NCBI RefSeq assembly: GCF_000143415.4 | Contig: NW_003314277.1 | Span: 1,074,868-1,138,867, forward strand | Direction: 5' to 3' | Length of the DNA: 64,000 nucleotides | Origin: Selaginella moellendorffii | Taxonomy: Eukaryota; Streptophyta; Lycopodiopsida; Selaginellales; Selaginellaceae | In this document: positions 43,817 to 53,520 of the stretch, piece after piece | Layout: each line of letters begins with the position of its first letter | How positions within the stretch are numbered: the first letter of the stretch is position 1 | Notes under the pieces: model-generated | The model's database searches: none | Told to the model about the DNA's origin: nothing | The model's input: only the letters and a program-made list of their open reading frames with translations | Position numbers and translations under genes: made by a program

Positions 43817-44170
43817 ATGGCGAGCAACAAGATGCTGCTGGCGATGCTTGTGGTGGTGCTCCTGGTGGGAGTTGACATTGGAGGAATTGCAAGTGCGAGC
43901 GCCCAGGGGCGATGCAAGCCGGGGTGGCACTGGGATGGGAAGAAGTGCGTCTCTTGCCTGCCAAGCTGGTACTGGTACAACAATTCTTGCCACCGATGCC
44001 CGCACAACTGGTACTGGTACTCGGGTTCTTGCCACCGCTGCCCGATTAACTGGTACTGGTACTCGGGTTCTTGCCACCGCTGCCCGATCAACTGGTACTG
44101 GTATGGCAACTCTTGCCACCACTGCCAGATGGGCTGGCGCTGGACCGGAAGTTTCTGCAAGAAGAACTGA
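43817..44170 (+). CDS. Secreted Cys/Trp-module peptide, copy 5 (A type, 117 aa)
   Basis: Signal peptide residues 1 to about 28. The mature chain has 12 cysteines (C33, 44, 47, 58, 61, 72, 75, 86, 89, 100, 103, 114) in exact 14-residue register. Four modules read C-x2-C-x3-WYWY and one reads GWRWTG. At DNA level the modules start at 43946, 43988, 44030, 44072 and 44114, a perfect 42-bp period with nearly identical units (TGCCACCGCTGCCCGATNAAC). So module number grew by recent tandem duplication. Copy 1 in block I has one WYWY module. No relative is recognised. The CxxC-x10 spacing resembles growth-factor-receptor-like Cys repeats or metal-binding CxxC pairs. Confidence 0.85.
   Translation: MASNKMLLAMLVVVLLVGVDIGGIASASAQGRCKPGWHWDGKKCVSCLPSWYWYNNSCHRCPHNWYWYSGSCHRCPINWYWYSGSCHRCPINWYWYGNSCHHCQMGWRWTGSFCKKN
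43946..44155 (+). repeat. 42-bp in-frame module repeat in copy 5
   Basis: Five consecutive 42-bp units, each one 14-residue module. The middle three are almost identical in nucleotide sequence. Confidence 0.9.
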
Positions 44171-44694
44171 AGTTGCCCATCAAGATCCAAGCTCATGTAA
44201 TATGTCAACGACAATAAATATTGTGGTTGTGCTGTTTCTTGTGATAACCTTTTGGTGAATAAAATGTGTGTGCTTTTCTTTCCATGACATCCCATTCTAA
44301 GGCTCGGTTTCCTCATCCAGAATCTGCTTGACGAGAGACTTGCTGCCAGTTTCACTTTTAGTTTCTAGCAACTCGAGCAGCAAGATTATCGAAATACCGA
44401 AGTCTTGCACTGCTGAGTTTCATACTCTGAGGAAACAAGAGATGAGAGAGAAATGTGAATTAAAGTCGTAGTTTAGCCAGTTTAGTTTAGTTTACTTTTT
44501 CTTAGTTCTTGCTTCTGAGTGGACTTTAAATACCCATCAAGAAATTACGGTTCGTACAAATGTTATCATATTTTTTAATGCATATGTATCAGTTAGCAAC
44601 TCAGGTAAAACAAAAATCCATTATCTTTTGATGATTTCACGGGACTTAAATAGAGACTATTTCATTTGGATTGACCCCGTCAATCAAGCACAAA

Positions 44695-44777
44695 CACGAC
44701 ATGTCGTGCCGGAGACGCGGTAAAAACCGTGTGCATAGCTGTCTTACTTGGACTCAGCCTCAAATCCTCCATATAAA
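44695..44777 (+). promoter_or_regulatory. B-type promoter: palindrome and TATA box (copy 6)
   Basis: CACGACATGTCGTG at 44695-44708 and TATAAA at 44772-44777, same spacing to the ATG as in the other B copies. Confidence 0.65.
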
Positions 44778-44878
44778 TTGGTCCCACATTGGCAACACCA
44801 TAACCCAGCAAAGCATTTAATCAAGAGAAAGAAGAGATACAAGAAAAGCAATCAGTTTGCATTTCTATTGACGATACA

Positions 44879-45196
44879 ATGGCGAGCAAGTCCCAGCTGA
44901 TGCTTCTGGCCATGTTTGTGACAATTCTCCTGGTTGGAGTGGACGTTGGTGGAATCCCAAGCGCAGCAGCCCAGCAGAAATGCAAATCTGGCTGGAACTA
45001 GGACGGCCACAAGTGCATCCAGTGTCCCAAAGGGTGGTACTGGTATAGCAACGATTGCCACCAATGTCTCTACGGTTGGAAGTGGAGTGGAAACAAATGC
45101 GTGAGTTGCCCGAGCAACTGGTACTGGTACAACAACAAGTGCCACCAATGCCAATTTGGCTGGAAATGGAGCAAGGACCACTGCATCAAGACCTGA
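44879..45196 (+). pseudogene. Cys/Trp-module peptide, copy 6 (B type, one nonsense codon)
   Basis: Full length (106 codons with stop) and no indel. The Trp codon of the first module is TAG (AACTAGGACGG), so translation would stop after about 40 residues. Everything after it is still family-like (KGWYWYSNDCHQC). The shared TAG with copy 2 shows the gene was already dead, or recoded, before the block duplicated. Confidence 0.85.
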
Positions 45197-45349
45197 CCAA
45201 GTTGGAATCCAATATTTAATGGATCGTCACAAAATAATTGTCCCATGTCCATTTCGTTATGAAAGTATATGAAAGATGTGAGCTCGAACTCCCGACCCCA
45301 GCTTTCTTTCTTTCTAACCTTTATTTAACTTATCCTGCGTGAATAATTA

Positions 45350-45618
45350 GCTGCATTCTACGACTGATTTTTACTTACAGCCAAGATACTCTACGAACAC
45401 AAAGGAAGGCTTCAGTACAAGAGAAGCTACCAGAGAAGTGTCTATGTCATCTTTTAGACATTGTTTGAGGTAAACTTCAAGAAACGTTTACGTGAATTTT
45501 CTAGTTGGTTTCCATCCTTCCCCACAGGATTGTGTTGTCTCAAACGCGAGGACCAAATCTGGATCAATCCGTACCCAGTCCAAGCCAAGGCCGCATTGTA
45601 TCACAGCTTCACATTTTA
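45350..45618 (+). pseudogene. Pectinesterase fragment 2
   Basis: Same relic as at 38419-38692, in the same position of block II. It still carries the exon 3/intron 3 junction TTGTTTGAGGTAAACTT. Confidence 0.75.
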
Positions 45619-45787
45619 CTTTCTAACGCAGATATTGTCAATGAGTAGCCCTGAACTAAACGTGCTAATCCTGTAAGACGTGGTCACCGCCTAGAACTGT
45701 AAATCCTCCCATCCAACACTTCAAGCTTCAAGTTTCTCAAAGTTTCTTATCGTTTGCAAGTCGAGACAAGAGGAGAGTTTTAAGAAA

Positions 45788-46056
45788 CTGGCGAGCAACA
45801 AGAAGAGCGTGAGGCGGTGCTCCTGGTGGGAGTTGACATTGGAGGCATTGCAAATGCAAGCGCCTAGAAGTGGGAATGCAAGTCGGGGTGGCACTGGGAT
45901 ACGAAGTGCGTCTCTGGTACAACAATTCCTGGATGCCAGTACTGGTTCTGGAATACCAGTTCTTGCCACCGCTGCTCTGTTGGTACTGGTATGGCATCGG
46001 TTGCCACAGATGCGAAAAGGGGCAGGCGCTGGACTGGAAGGTTCTATAAGGACTGA
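45788..46056 (+). pseudogene. Cys/Trp-module peptide, copy 7 (decayed)
   Basis: Counterpart of copy 3. The start codon is CTG instead of ATG, a TAG follows the signal region (GCGCCTAGAAGTGG), and later modules are shifted or deleted. Confidence 0.75.
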
Positions 46057-46506
46057 ATTGCCCATCAAGATCCATGCTGAAACTTGTATAATAGCCAATT
46101 GTAATAACTTTTTGGTAAATAATATGTGTCGTCTAGCGAAGTCCAATTTCCTCGGCAACAAAATCAGAAGAGATTTCATCCTGCCTTGCTGCTTGAGTTT
46201 CATTTTCTAATATTTCATAAAAAAATTCTGAATGTTTAGAAGCTTGAGGCCTTTTCTCCACCACATACATGTCACTCAATAAGTGCGTTCACTTTTAAAA
46301 ACATTACCATATTTTTTAATGCATATGAACCAGTTAGCAACTCAATTTATATTCATATAAAATAGTGATTGATCGCAATTAGATAGATAGATAGATAGAC
46401 ATTTTTATAGTCACCGGGATATTTTTGATAATTTCACAACAAAACTCGAGGTTGTTTCATTTGAATAAAGTCGTACACTTGTTTATTGACCCCGTCAATG
46501 AAGCAC

Positions 46507-46592
46507 AAACACGACATATCGTGCCCGAGAAGCAGTAAAAACCGTGTACATAGCAGTGTTACTTAGACTCAGCCTCAAATCCTCCATATAAA
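46507..46592 (+). promoter_or_regulatory. B-type promoter of copy 8
   Basis: CACGACATATCGTG (one change from the palindrome) near 46508 and TATAAA at 46587-46592, about 90 bp before the ATG of an intact copy. Confidence 0.6.
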
Positions 46593-46679
46593 TTGGCACT
46601 ACTCTGGCACCATAACACAGCAAAGCAAACAAGGGATACAAGAAAAGCAATTAGTTTACATTTCTAGATTGACGATACA

Positions 46680-46997
46680 ATGGCGAGCAAGTCCCAGCTG
46701 ATGCTTCTGGCCATGTTTGTGACAATCCTCCTGGTTGGAGTGGACGTTGGTGGAATCGAAGGCGCAGCAGCCCAGCGGCAATGCAAATCTGGATGGAACT
46801 GGGACGGTCATAAGTGCATCCAGTGTCCCAAAGGCTGGTACTGGTATAGCAGCGATTGCCACCGATGCCTCTCCGGATGGAAGTGGAGTGGAAGCAAATG
46901 CGTGAGTTGCCCGAGCAACTGGTACTGGTACAACAACAAGTGCCACCAATGCCAGTTTGGCTGGAAATGGAGCAAGGGCCACTGCATCAAGAACTAA
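46680..46997 (+). CDS. Secreted Cys/Trp-module peptide, copy 8 (B type, 105 aa)
   Basis: Intact and intronless. Signal peptide about residues 1-32 (LLAMFVTILLVG core). The ten cysteines at 35, 46, 49, 60, 63, 74, 77, 88, 91 and 102 follow C-x2-C-x10 exactly. Each module carries W-x-W at the same place, alternating GWYWYSSD, GWKWSGSK, NWYWYNNK and GWKWSKGH. It ends CIKN. An even cysteine count and a signal peptide suggest a disulfide-bonded extracellular peptide. Function unknown. It is copy 4's counterpart in block II. Confidence 0.85.
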   Translation: MASKSQLMLLAMFVTILLVGVDVGGIEGAAAQRQCKSGWNWDGHKCIQCPKGWYWYSSDCHRCLSGWKWSGSKCVSCPSNWYWYNNKCHQCQFGWKWSKGHCIKN

Positions 46998-47079
46998 CCA
47001 AATTGGAGGCACAAAATGAATTGTCCTATGATTTTAAATCTGATTTAAATAAAATCGCAAACTTATTGGGAGAAAAAAT

Positions 47080-47110
47080 GGGGTGAGAGAGGTTCGAACT
47101 CTCGACCTCA
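47080..47110 (-). pseudogene. tRNA-Met 3' fragment 2
   Basis: GGGGTGAGAGAGGTTCGAAC and the following CTCTCGACCTCA match the 3' third of the tRNA at 49124-49207; homology stops abruptly there. Confidence 0.75.
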
Positions 47111-47217
47111 CACGAAGTAAAGCTTAAATCATAAAAACTTTGTTTTGAAAGTGCTATGAAAAGTTAAAAAAAGAGGAAGTGGCGTAGATTGTGTGCTCGG
47201 GAAGGATTCCACGAGCG

Positions 47218-47345
47218 TATTGCTTCCAGCCAAGATGCCCTCTATGATCGCAACAGAAGGCATTACTACAAGAGAGATTCATCTTTGGACAAGGCCGGCC
47301 ATTGTTTGAGGTAATTCAAGTCATTTGATTTCCATCCTTCTGTCA
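47218..47345 (+). pseudogene. Pectinesterase fragment 3
   Basis: Contains CTTCCAGCCAAGATGCCCTC and GGCATTACTACAAGAGA from exon 3 of the pectinesterase. An internal deletion joins to TCATCTTTGGACAAGGCCGG and the exon end. Confidence 0.75.
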
Positions 47346-47510
47346 CCTCATTGTTTCGCAGTTTCACATAACATTTGACTTTTTAACGTTGAGAAAGTCA
47401 GCGAGTCATCCGGAACTTATAAGACGCGGTCAATCCCGCACTCAAGCACATCAAAGTTCACACTCAAGCTTCTGCAAGTTTCTTTAGGCAAGTCTAAGAA
47501 AGTTCTAAAG

Positions 47511-47814
47511 ATGGCGAGCAACAAGATGCTGCTGGCGATGTTTGGTGCTCCTGGTGGGAGTTGACATTGGAGGAATTGCAAGCGCGAGCGCCCAGGGGCG
47601 ATGCAAGCACTGGGATGGGAAGACGTACGTCTCTTGCCCGCCCCGCTGGTACTGGTACAACAATTTTTGCCAGCGATATCGATGCCCGCACAATTGGTAC
47701 TGGTACTCGGGTTCTTGCCACCGCTGCCCGACCAACTGGTACTGGTATGGGAACTCTTGCCACCGCTGCCAGATGGGCTGGCGCTGGACTGGAAGTTTCT
47801 GCAAGAAGAATTGA
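47511..47814 (+). pseudogene. Cys/Trp-module peptide, copy 9 (A type, probably broken)
   Basis: The ATG at 47511 and the codons for MASNKMLLAM are kept. A deletion in the signal peptide then shifts the frame, so the open part with three WYWY modules is not joined to the ATG. One conserved Cys is Tyr (KTYVS), the start of the mature domain lost residues, and an insertion gives CQRYRC. A non-AUG start would leave a partial signal peptide. Confidence 0.7.
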
Positions 47815-48125
47815 AGTTACCCATCGAGATCCAAGCTCATATAAGATGTCAACGCCAATGATCATTGTAACCTTTTGGTGAATAAAATGTGTGTGCTTTT
47901 CTTTCCATGACATTGCATTCTAAAGCTCATGCAGAGTCCACTTGACAAGACACTTGCTGCTGAAGCATACAAAGTCTATGGAAAGGCTGGAATTTTTCCT
48001 GATTTAGGCATTCTCCCCAACAAGCAATTATCTCTTTTGGCATGTTGGCATGTAATATAAATATTTGGCTCTTAGGAAAGTTAGGCATCTCCACACTTCT
48101 ATTATTTGCATTACAAATCAAGTGT

Positions 48126-48129
<4 letters not shown>

Positions 48130-48163
<34 letters not shown>
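48130..48163. repeat. CT dinucleotide microsatellite
   Basis: About 17 CT/TC units upstream of copy 10. Confidence 0.9.
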
Positions 48164-48165
<2 letters not shown>

Positions 48166-48544
48166 CTCATCCAGTGCCATCCCTTACCCACTTCTTTCTT
48201 GAGATTAAAGAGTGGAATTTCTTTTTTTTTTTTGCCGTTTTTCTATGTTCTTTTGGCAGGTAACAAAAGGTAGAAAAAGTGTGCACCAGCTGCCAATTTC
48301 ACTTTTAGTTTCTAGCAACTTGAGTAGCAAGATTACCGAATTGCACTGCAGAGTTCCATACTCTGAGATTTCATTCAGGAGACAAGAGATGAGAGAGAAA
48401 CGTAGATTAGTTTCTAGCTATTTACCTTTAAAAACATTATCATATTTTTTAATGCTTAACTCGTAATTTTTGATGATTTCACAGGACTTAAATAGGAATA
48501 ATGAGACTGTTTCATTTGGATTGACCCCGTCAATCAAGCACAAA

Positions 48545-48627
48545 CACGACATGTCGTGCCGGAGACGCAGTAAAAACCGTGTGCATAGCTGTCTTACTTG
48601 GACTCAGCCTCAAATCCTCCATATAAA
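48545..48627 (+). promoter_or_regulatory. B-type promoter: palindrome and TATA box (copy 10)
   Basis: CACGACATGTCGTG at 48545-48558 and TATAAA at 48622-48627, upstream of an intact copy. Confidence 0.65.
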
Positions 48628-48723
48628 TTGGTACACATTGGCAGAACCCAGCAAAGCAGTTAATCAAGAGAAAGAAGAGATACAAGAAAAGCGATTAGTT
48701 TACATTTCTAGATTGACGATACA

Positions 48724-49041
48724 ATGGCGAGCAAGTCCCAGCTGATGCTTCTGGCCATGTTTGTGACAATCCTCCTGGTTGGAGTGGACGTCGGTGGGAT
48801 TGCAAACGCAGCAGCCCAGCAACGATGCAAATCTGGATGGAACTGGGACGGCCACAAGTGCATTCAGTGTCCCAAAGGTTGGTACTGGTATAGCAACGAT
48901 TGCCACCGATGCCTCTCCGGATGGAAGTGGAATGGAAGCAAATGCGTGAGTTGCCCGAGCAACTGGTACTGGTACAACAACAAGTGCCACCAATGCCAGT
49001 TTGGCTGGAAATGGAGCAAGGGCCACTGCATCAAGAACTAA
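48724..49041 (+). CDS. Secreted Cys/Trp-module peptide, copy 10 (B type, 105 aa)
   Basis: Nearly identical to copy 8: same length, same ten-cysteine pattern and same module order. The differences lie mainly in the signal/mature junction (GIANAAAQQRC versus GIEGAAAQRQC) and the third module (GWKWNGSK). It has a complete promoter with perfect palindrome and is followed by the intact tRNA. With copy 8 it is the best candidate for a functional B-type peptide. Confidence 0.85.
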   Translation: MASKSQLMLLAMFVTILLVGVDVGGIANAAAQQRCKSGWNWDGHKCIQCPKGWYWYSNDCHRCLSGWKWNGSKCVSCPSNWYWYNNKCHQCQFGWKWSKGHCIKN

Positions 49042-49123
49042 CCAAATTGGAGGCACAAAATGAATTGTCCTATGATTTTAAATCTGATTTAAATAAAATC
49101 GCAAACTTATTGGGAGAAAAAAT

Positions 49124-49207
49124 GGGGTGAGAGAGGCTCGAACTCTCGACCTCAGGATAACCTAGAAGCTATGAGACCTACGCGCTGACCAACTGCGCCA
49201 CCACCCC
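49124..49207 (-). tRNA. Elongator tRNA-Met (CAT) with an 11-nt intron
   Basis: The minus strand starts GGGGTGGTGGCGCAGTTGG and ends CTCTCACCCC, forming a 7-bp acceptor stem with one G-U. The D arm, a CTCATA anticodon loop and the T arm GAGAGTTCGAGCCTCTC are clear. An 11-nt insert (about GCTTCTAGGTT) follows the base after the anticodon, the canonical tRNA intron site. In plants only tRNA-Tyr and elongator tRNA-Met normally carry introns. Total 84 nt, 73 nt when spliced. Confidence 0.93.
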
Positions 49208-49406
49208 ATAACAAAATTAATAAACCATTCTTTTAGTTTAACCTTTCGCAGCACCAAAAGGTTATTTTCGTTAATAAATTTATATGGTTTATTGTTTAAC
49301 TAATATGGTTCATTGTTAAATTTATCAAAACTCACATAATAATAAATTAGCTCCAGGCCTCTATAAAACTTATCAACTTCCTGACACAAATATTCAGGCA
49401 GCCACA

Positions 49407-50749
49407 ATGTTGAAGCCTTACCTTCTCTTTCTCCTCTTTGGTTTTCTGATTTTGTCTGTTCATTATCGGGGATGCCTAGGCCGCCGTGAGGATGATGATG
49501 ACGATGATGACAACCATGACGACCGTGACAATGATGGTGGTGACGATGACGACACTGAACTTCCACCCCGCGAAGCCCTTTCCCGTGCAAATTCTGATAA
49601 AGTCAAACTTTACGTCGGCCCCGACGAGGAGTACAAGACGATCACAGAGGCAATCAATGCTGTTCCCCTCCAAAACAAGCAGCGGTATATCATCAACGTC
49701 GCAGCAGGAGTTTATCGGTATGTTAGTGGTGAATGTGAGAAACCAGCCATTCTTTTGTTTTGTTTGGGCTGTGCAGTGAAAAGATCATAATCCCTGCAAC
49801 AAAAGACTTCATCACACTTGTCGGTAACCCTGACGCCAAGTTTTCCACGGTAATTGTGTTCAATGGGAACACCAACAATTCCGTCAAAACGTTCAACACC
49901 TCCACATTTGCAGTTGAGGCTAATTTCTTTGTAGCTCAGTACATTACTTTCAAGGTAAAAAAACAAAACTCGAATCCAAGCTAACAGCATATGCAATACT
50001 GACTTATTGTTGTTTTTATGATTTAGAACGATGCTCCGTTTGCTTACTCCGGAGCTGTGGGAGGCCAAGCCGTGGCCCTTCGCGTCTCGGGTGAATACGC
50101 GGCATTCTACGACTGCTTTATTACTTCCAGCCAAGATACCCTCTACGATCAGAAAGGAAGGCATTACTACAAGAGAAGCTACATTCAGGGAAATGTCGAT
50201 TTCATCTTTGGACAAGGCCGGGCATTGTTTGAGGTAAACTTACAAGAAAGTTTTACCTTTTCTTCTTACTTGGTTTTCATCGTTCCCACAGGACTGTCTC
50301 ATCATTTCAAACGCGAGGAGCAAATCTGGATCGATCACTGCTCAGTCCAAGTTCAATGCCACATTGGACTCGGGCTATTCGATTTACAACAGCTACATTG
50401 GAGGGACGGGCCTGGTGCATCTGGGTCGTCCGTGGAAGGAATATGCTTCGGTAGTATTTGTCAACAATTACCTGGACGAAGTCGTCAACCCGACTGGATG
50501 GGACCAATGGGCTTACAACCCAGCCGCGGGGTAAGGACAGTTTCCTCACCACATAGAAAGAGAAAAGGTGACGGGCCTAATCTCTCTGGATTCTGCAGGA
50601 CTGCGTTCTTTGCCGAACATGGGAACTTTGGTCCCGGCGCGGACAGCACCAGGCGTGTTAATTGGATCAAGCAGCTGACCTCAGATCAAGCTTATGAGTA
50701 CAGCGATATAAAGTTTATCGATGGGCAGGACTGGCTCTACTTGGAGTGA
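49407..50749 (+). CDS. Pectin methylesterase (CE8 family), 361 aa
   Basis: Five exons: 49407-49717, 49777-49954, 50027-50233, 50292-50530, 50599-50749. Signal peptide residues 1 to about 25, then an unusual run of about 24 mostly Asp residues (encoded by GATGATGAC repeats). The catalytic domain starts about residue 65 with KTITEAINAVP. It has QAVALR, QDTLYDQ, VDFIFGQG (catalytic aspartates) and LGRPWKEY. It de-esterifies pectin homogalacturonan in the cell wall, releasing methanol. There is no PMEI pro-domain, so it is a group-2 type. Three decayed fragments of this gene or a relative lie in the peptide cluster to the left. Confidence 0.93.
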
Positions 50750-50873
50750 TGAAGATTCTTTTCACTCAAGTTTTAACTAACCACTAACCCAAGTTCCTCA
50801 AATTTGCGATGTCATCTAACAAAGAAAAAGAAGAAAAATTCCCATTGAAACTAAAGCCTTTTGACAAATCTCT

Positions 50874-52447
50874 TTAAAGTGCTGTTGGAAGTATCGGACC
50901 ATTAGCATACAAAGCCACGAGCAGCGCAGACATGGCGGCCGAATTGTAAGTGGTGGCCTCGTTTTGCATTGTGTTGTCTCGCAAGTCGGAGTAGCTATCG
51001 TTTTGAAAGGGCCCTCCGACCAGAGCTCCGGTGGCGACGTGTGGATTTGGAGCAGAAGCGTGGAGCCACCGGAATCCATCTTTGCACCCAGTCGCTGCGT
51101 CCAGAGGTATGGATGCTTCTCTATGATGGAGCTGCTGTGGAAAGTTTGCGCCATATCCAACGAGGTAGCTCTTGGACATGGGGTTCTCTCCCAAGATGTA
51201 ATCGGCCTGTAAGAGAACTTTTTTAGCCTGAGACCACAAAAGTTCTAAGTTCTAGTTCCAACTTTGTAACTACTTTTAAGTCTCGAATTCTATCTTTGAA
51301 GAACTCTCAAAGTTTTTAGTACCTGTGAAGCCGCAAACGCCCGAAGATCTTTGGCCGCGAAGCTGTTCCCGGAACACCGGAACTGCTTAACTCCCGAGCT
51401 CGAAAGATAGTCCGCGTACACGACCGCTAAGAAAGCCGAGCCAACGGCGTGCTGGACAGCGTTCCTTTGGCTCACCCACAGCAATCCACCGGTACTCCTG
51501 TTCGTGCTAGCAGTGGGAGACTGTGGAAGAAACGCACAGACCAGGTGTTCGGCAGTCTTGCCATACTTCACCAGCGAGCTTCTCACCATTACATCACTCT
51601 CCTCCGGCTCAAACAAATAGTGTCGCGATAGCAGCACCTAGAAGAATGGAAGTGTGAGAAGAGTGTGGAAGAATCGAAGGAAAACAACACAAGAAAAGAA
51701 ATGGAAGTCAAAAAAACACTAGAAAGTTTGAGAAAGTGTGGAAAAACTTGCCTGAATGCCCGGTTTCTTGTCATCCCAGCTAAACCAAGCAGGAGCTTTC
51801 TCCCATCCGGCGCTTAGCTGTGCCAGCTTTCCAGTCGCGTAGGCGAGGTACTTTGAGTCCTTGGTCGCGTAAAACATCCACGAAGCGGCCCAGAGGAGCT
51901 CGTCCTCGAAGCCCGTAGAGTTATAGTACAGCTGATCGGATGGAAAGCTGGCGGTGTAAGATCCACGATGCTTGTCTGCAAAGGCGAAGAGCTGCGTTGC
52001 GTGTGAGAGGAGAGTTTGTGCGTACGAGGGGTCATCGTTTCGAAACACGAGCGAGGCTGCTGCCATGGCCGCCGACGTCTCGGCCGCCACCTCGGTCCCT
52101 GGGTGTGATGGATCCAGCTTGAAAGACGGGCGAGCAGTGTCCATCTTCTCGGCTCTCTCCCAGCATGCGTGATCCAGCCTTGGGCTTCCTACCTGGCTAT
52201 CACGAAAGTACAAAAGTTAGAAAGAGGATAGCTTGATCATAGAAGACGAACATACTACGAGAACTAGCGAAAAACTGAGTTCTTACACTTGTACCAGACG
52301 AAAAGATCATTCCAAGGAACATCCACAATAAAAACGTGAAAGACAAAATCGAATCTTCTCAGGAATTCGAAAGCATCGGTGGAAGGAAAAAACACCTCAA
52401 ATTACACGCGAAAAGGAGAAAACATATCTAAGTTACACAGAAAGCTG

Positions 52448-52497
<50 letters not shown>

Positions 52498-53520
52498 ACA
52501 TATATCTGAAGAACCATCTATCAACGACAAGAAATTACACTCACATGTAGCCGAGAATACCATCTATCTCTAGCTCAATTTCACGCGACTAACATAGAGA
52601 AAGATTAGCTCTAGCAAAAGAGAATGCAATCCAAAGAACCATCATTCTAGTTCTAGGTATTAGCAAAAGAAAGAACAAGAGAAACATACACAAGGAAACC
52701 ATAGCAGCTAGAGGAAAGAGAGGAGAAAAAAAAACGTGTACCTGGAAGTAGAGCTCGTTCTCTGATGCGTGGGCCTTGATGAGATAATCGGTGATCCATT
52801 TGAGCGATCCAGTGACCGAGTGGAGTTGCTGCGTGGCGGTGTACTCCTTCCTATACTCGAGAATGCTCCACGAAAGAATGGTGGCCGTGAACGCCATTGG
52901 AAAGCCAAACTTGATGTAATCCCCAGCGTCATACATTCCGCCGCTTAAATCCACGTGTGCATCGCTACCGTCGGATAGCGCCGAATCTCCTCGCCATTCT
53001 ATGGGATTGTCTGGGGGTAGCTTTCCCGCTGCGGAAGATCCAAACCATTAGAACGAACGAGGAAACGCAAAATCCAGGGGGAGGGGAAGGGACCGACAGC
53101 GACCACGAGGGACCCAATGCGGAGTTCTCGCAGCCAACGTGATCGATTTCGGGGAATTGCAAGGGAATCGATCGTCGACGAGGAAAGAAAAATCTACTCA
53201 CATTTCTGGATGTCGAAGAACTGGAGAGAGATCTTGAGTGGCTCCGCGTACTTGGCGTAGACAGTGCCTCCGGAGTCCTGGGATGGAGGATACGAGACGC
53301 TGGCGGCTGGAGGCTGGGCATTTGCTGGAGGGATCTTCCCTCCAGAGATTGGGGACGAGGAAGAAGAGGAAGAGGAGGAGGAGCTCCCGCCTTTGTGCCT
53401 GTGCTTGTGCTGCGCAACGAACACTGTGACAACGGATAGAACAGCCACCAATGCTACAATGCCGGCTAAAACCCACCATTGCCATCCCCCTTTCTCTGTG
53501 TGGCGAAGCCTCCTCACCAT
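50874..53520 (-). CDS. Membrane-anchored GH9 endo-1,4-beta-glucanase, 564 aa
   Basis: Five exons: complement(50874..51206,51323..51637,51752..52192,52742..53028,53202..53520). A short basic N-terminus (MVRRLRHTEKGG) is followed by one membrane helix (about residues 14-36) and a Ser-rich linker of eleven serines, then the GH9 catalytic domain. Active-site features are YDAGDYIKF (D140, D143), FPQQLHHREASIP (H481/H482) and E537 in QNEATTYNSAA. These are type II membrane proteins that trim beta-glucan at the plasma membrane or Golgi during wall synthesis. There is no CBM. The intron after exon 3 starts CAG/GCAAGT, a GC-AG intron. The gene converges with the pectinesterase, stops 124 bp apart. Confidence 0.93.
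52449..52503. repeat. CT/CA microsatellite in a GH9 intron
   Basis: A CT run followed by about 17 CA units inside the 549-nt intron 2 (52193-52741), by far the longest intron in this window. Confidence 0.9.

Noticed and set aside
43946-44155. CRISPR-like direct repeats
   Set aside because: The 42-bp units are contiguous coding modules without spacers, in a eukaryotic gene.
47542-47814. Peptide copy 9 as a functional 90-aa gene
   Set aside because: The open part has no ATG start and lacks a full signal peptide and one conserved cysteine.
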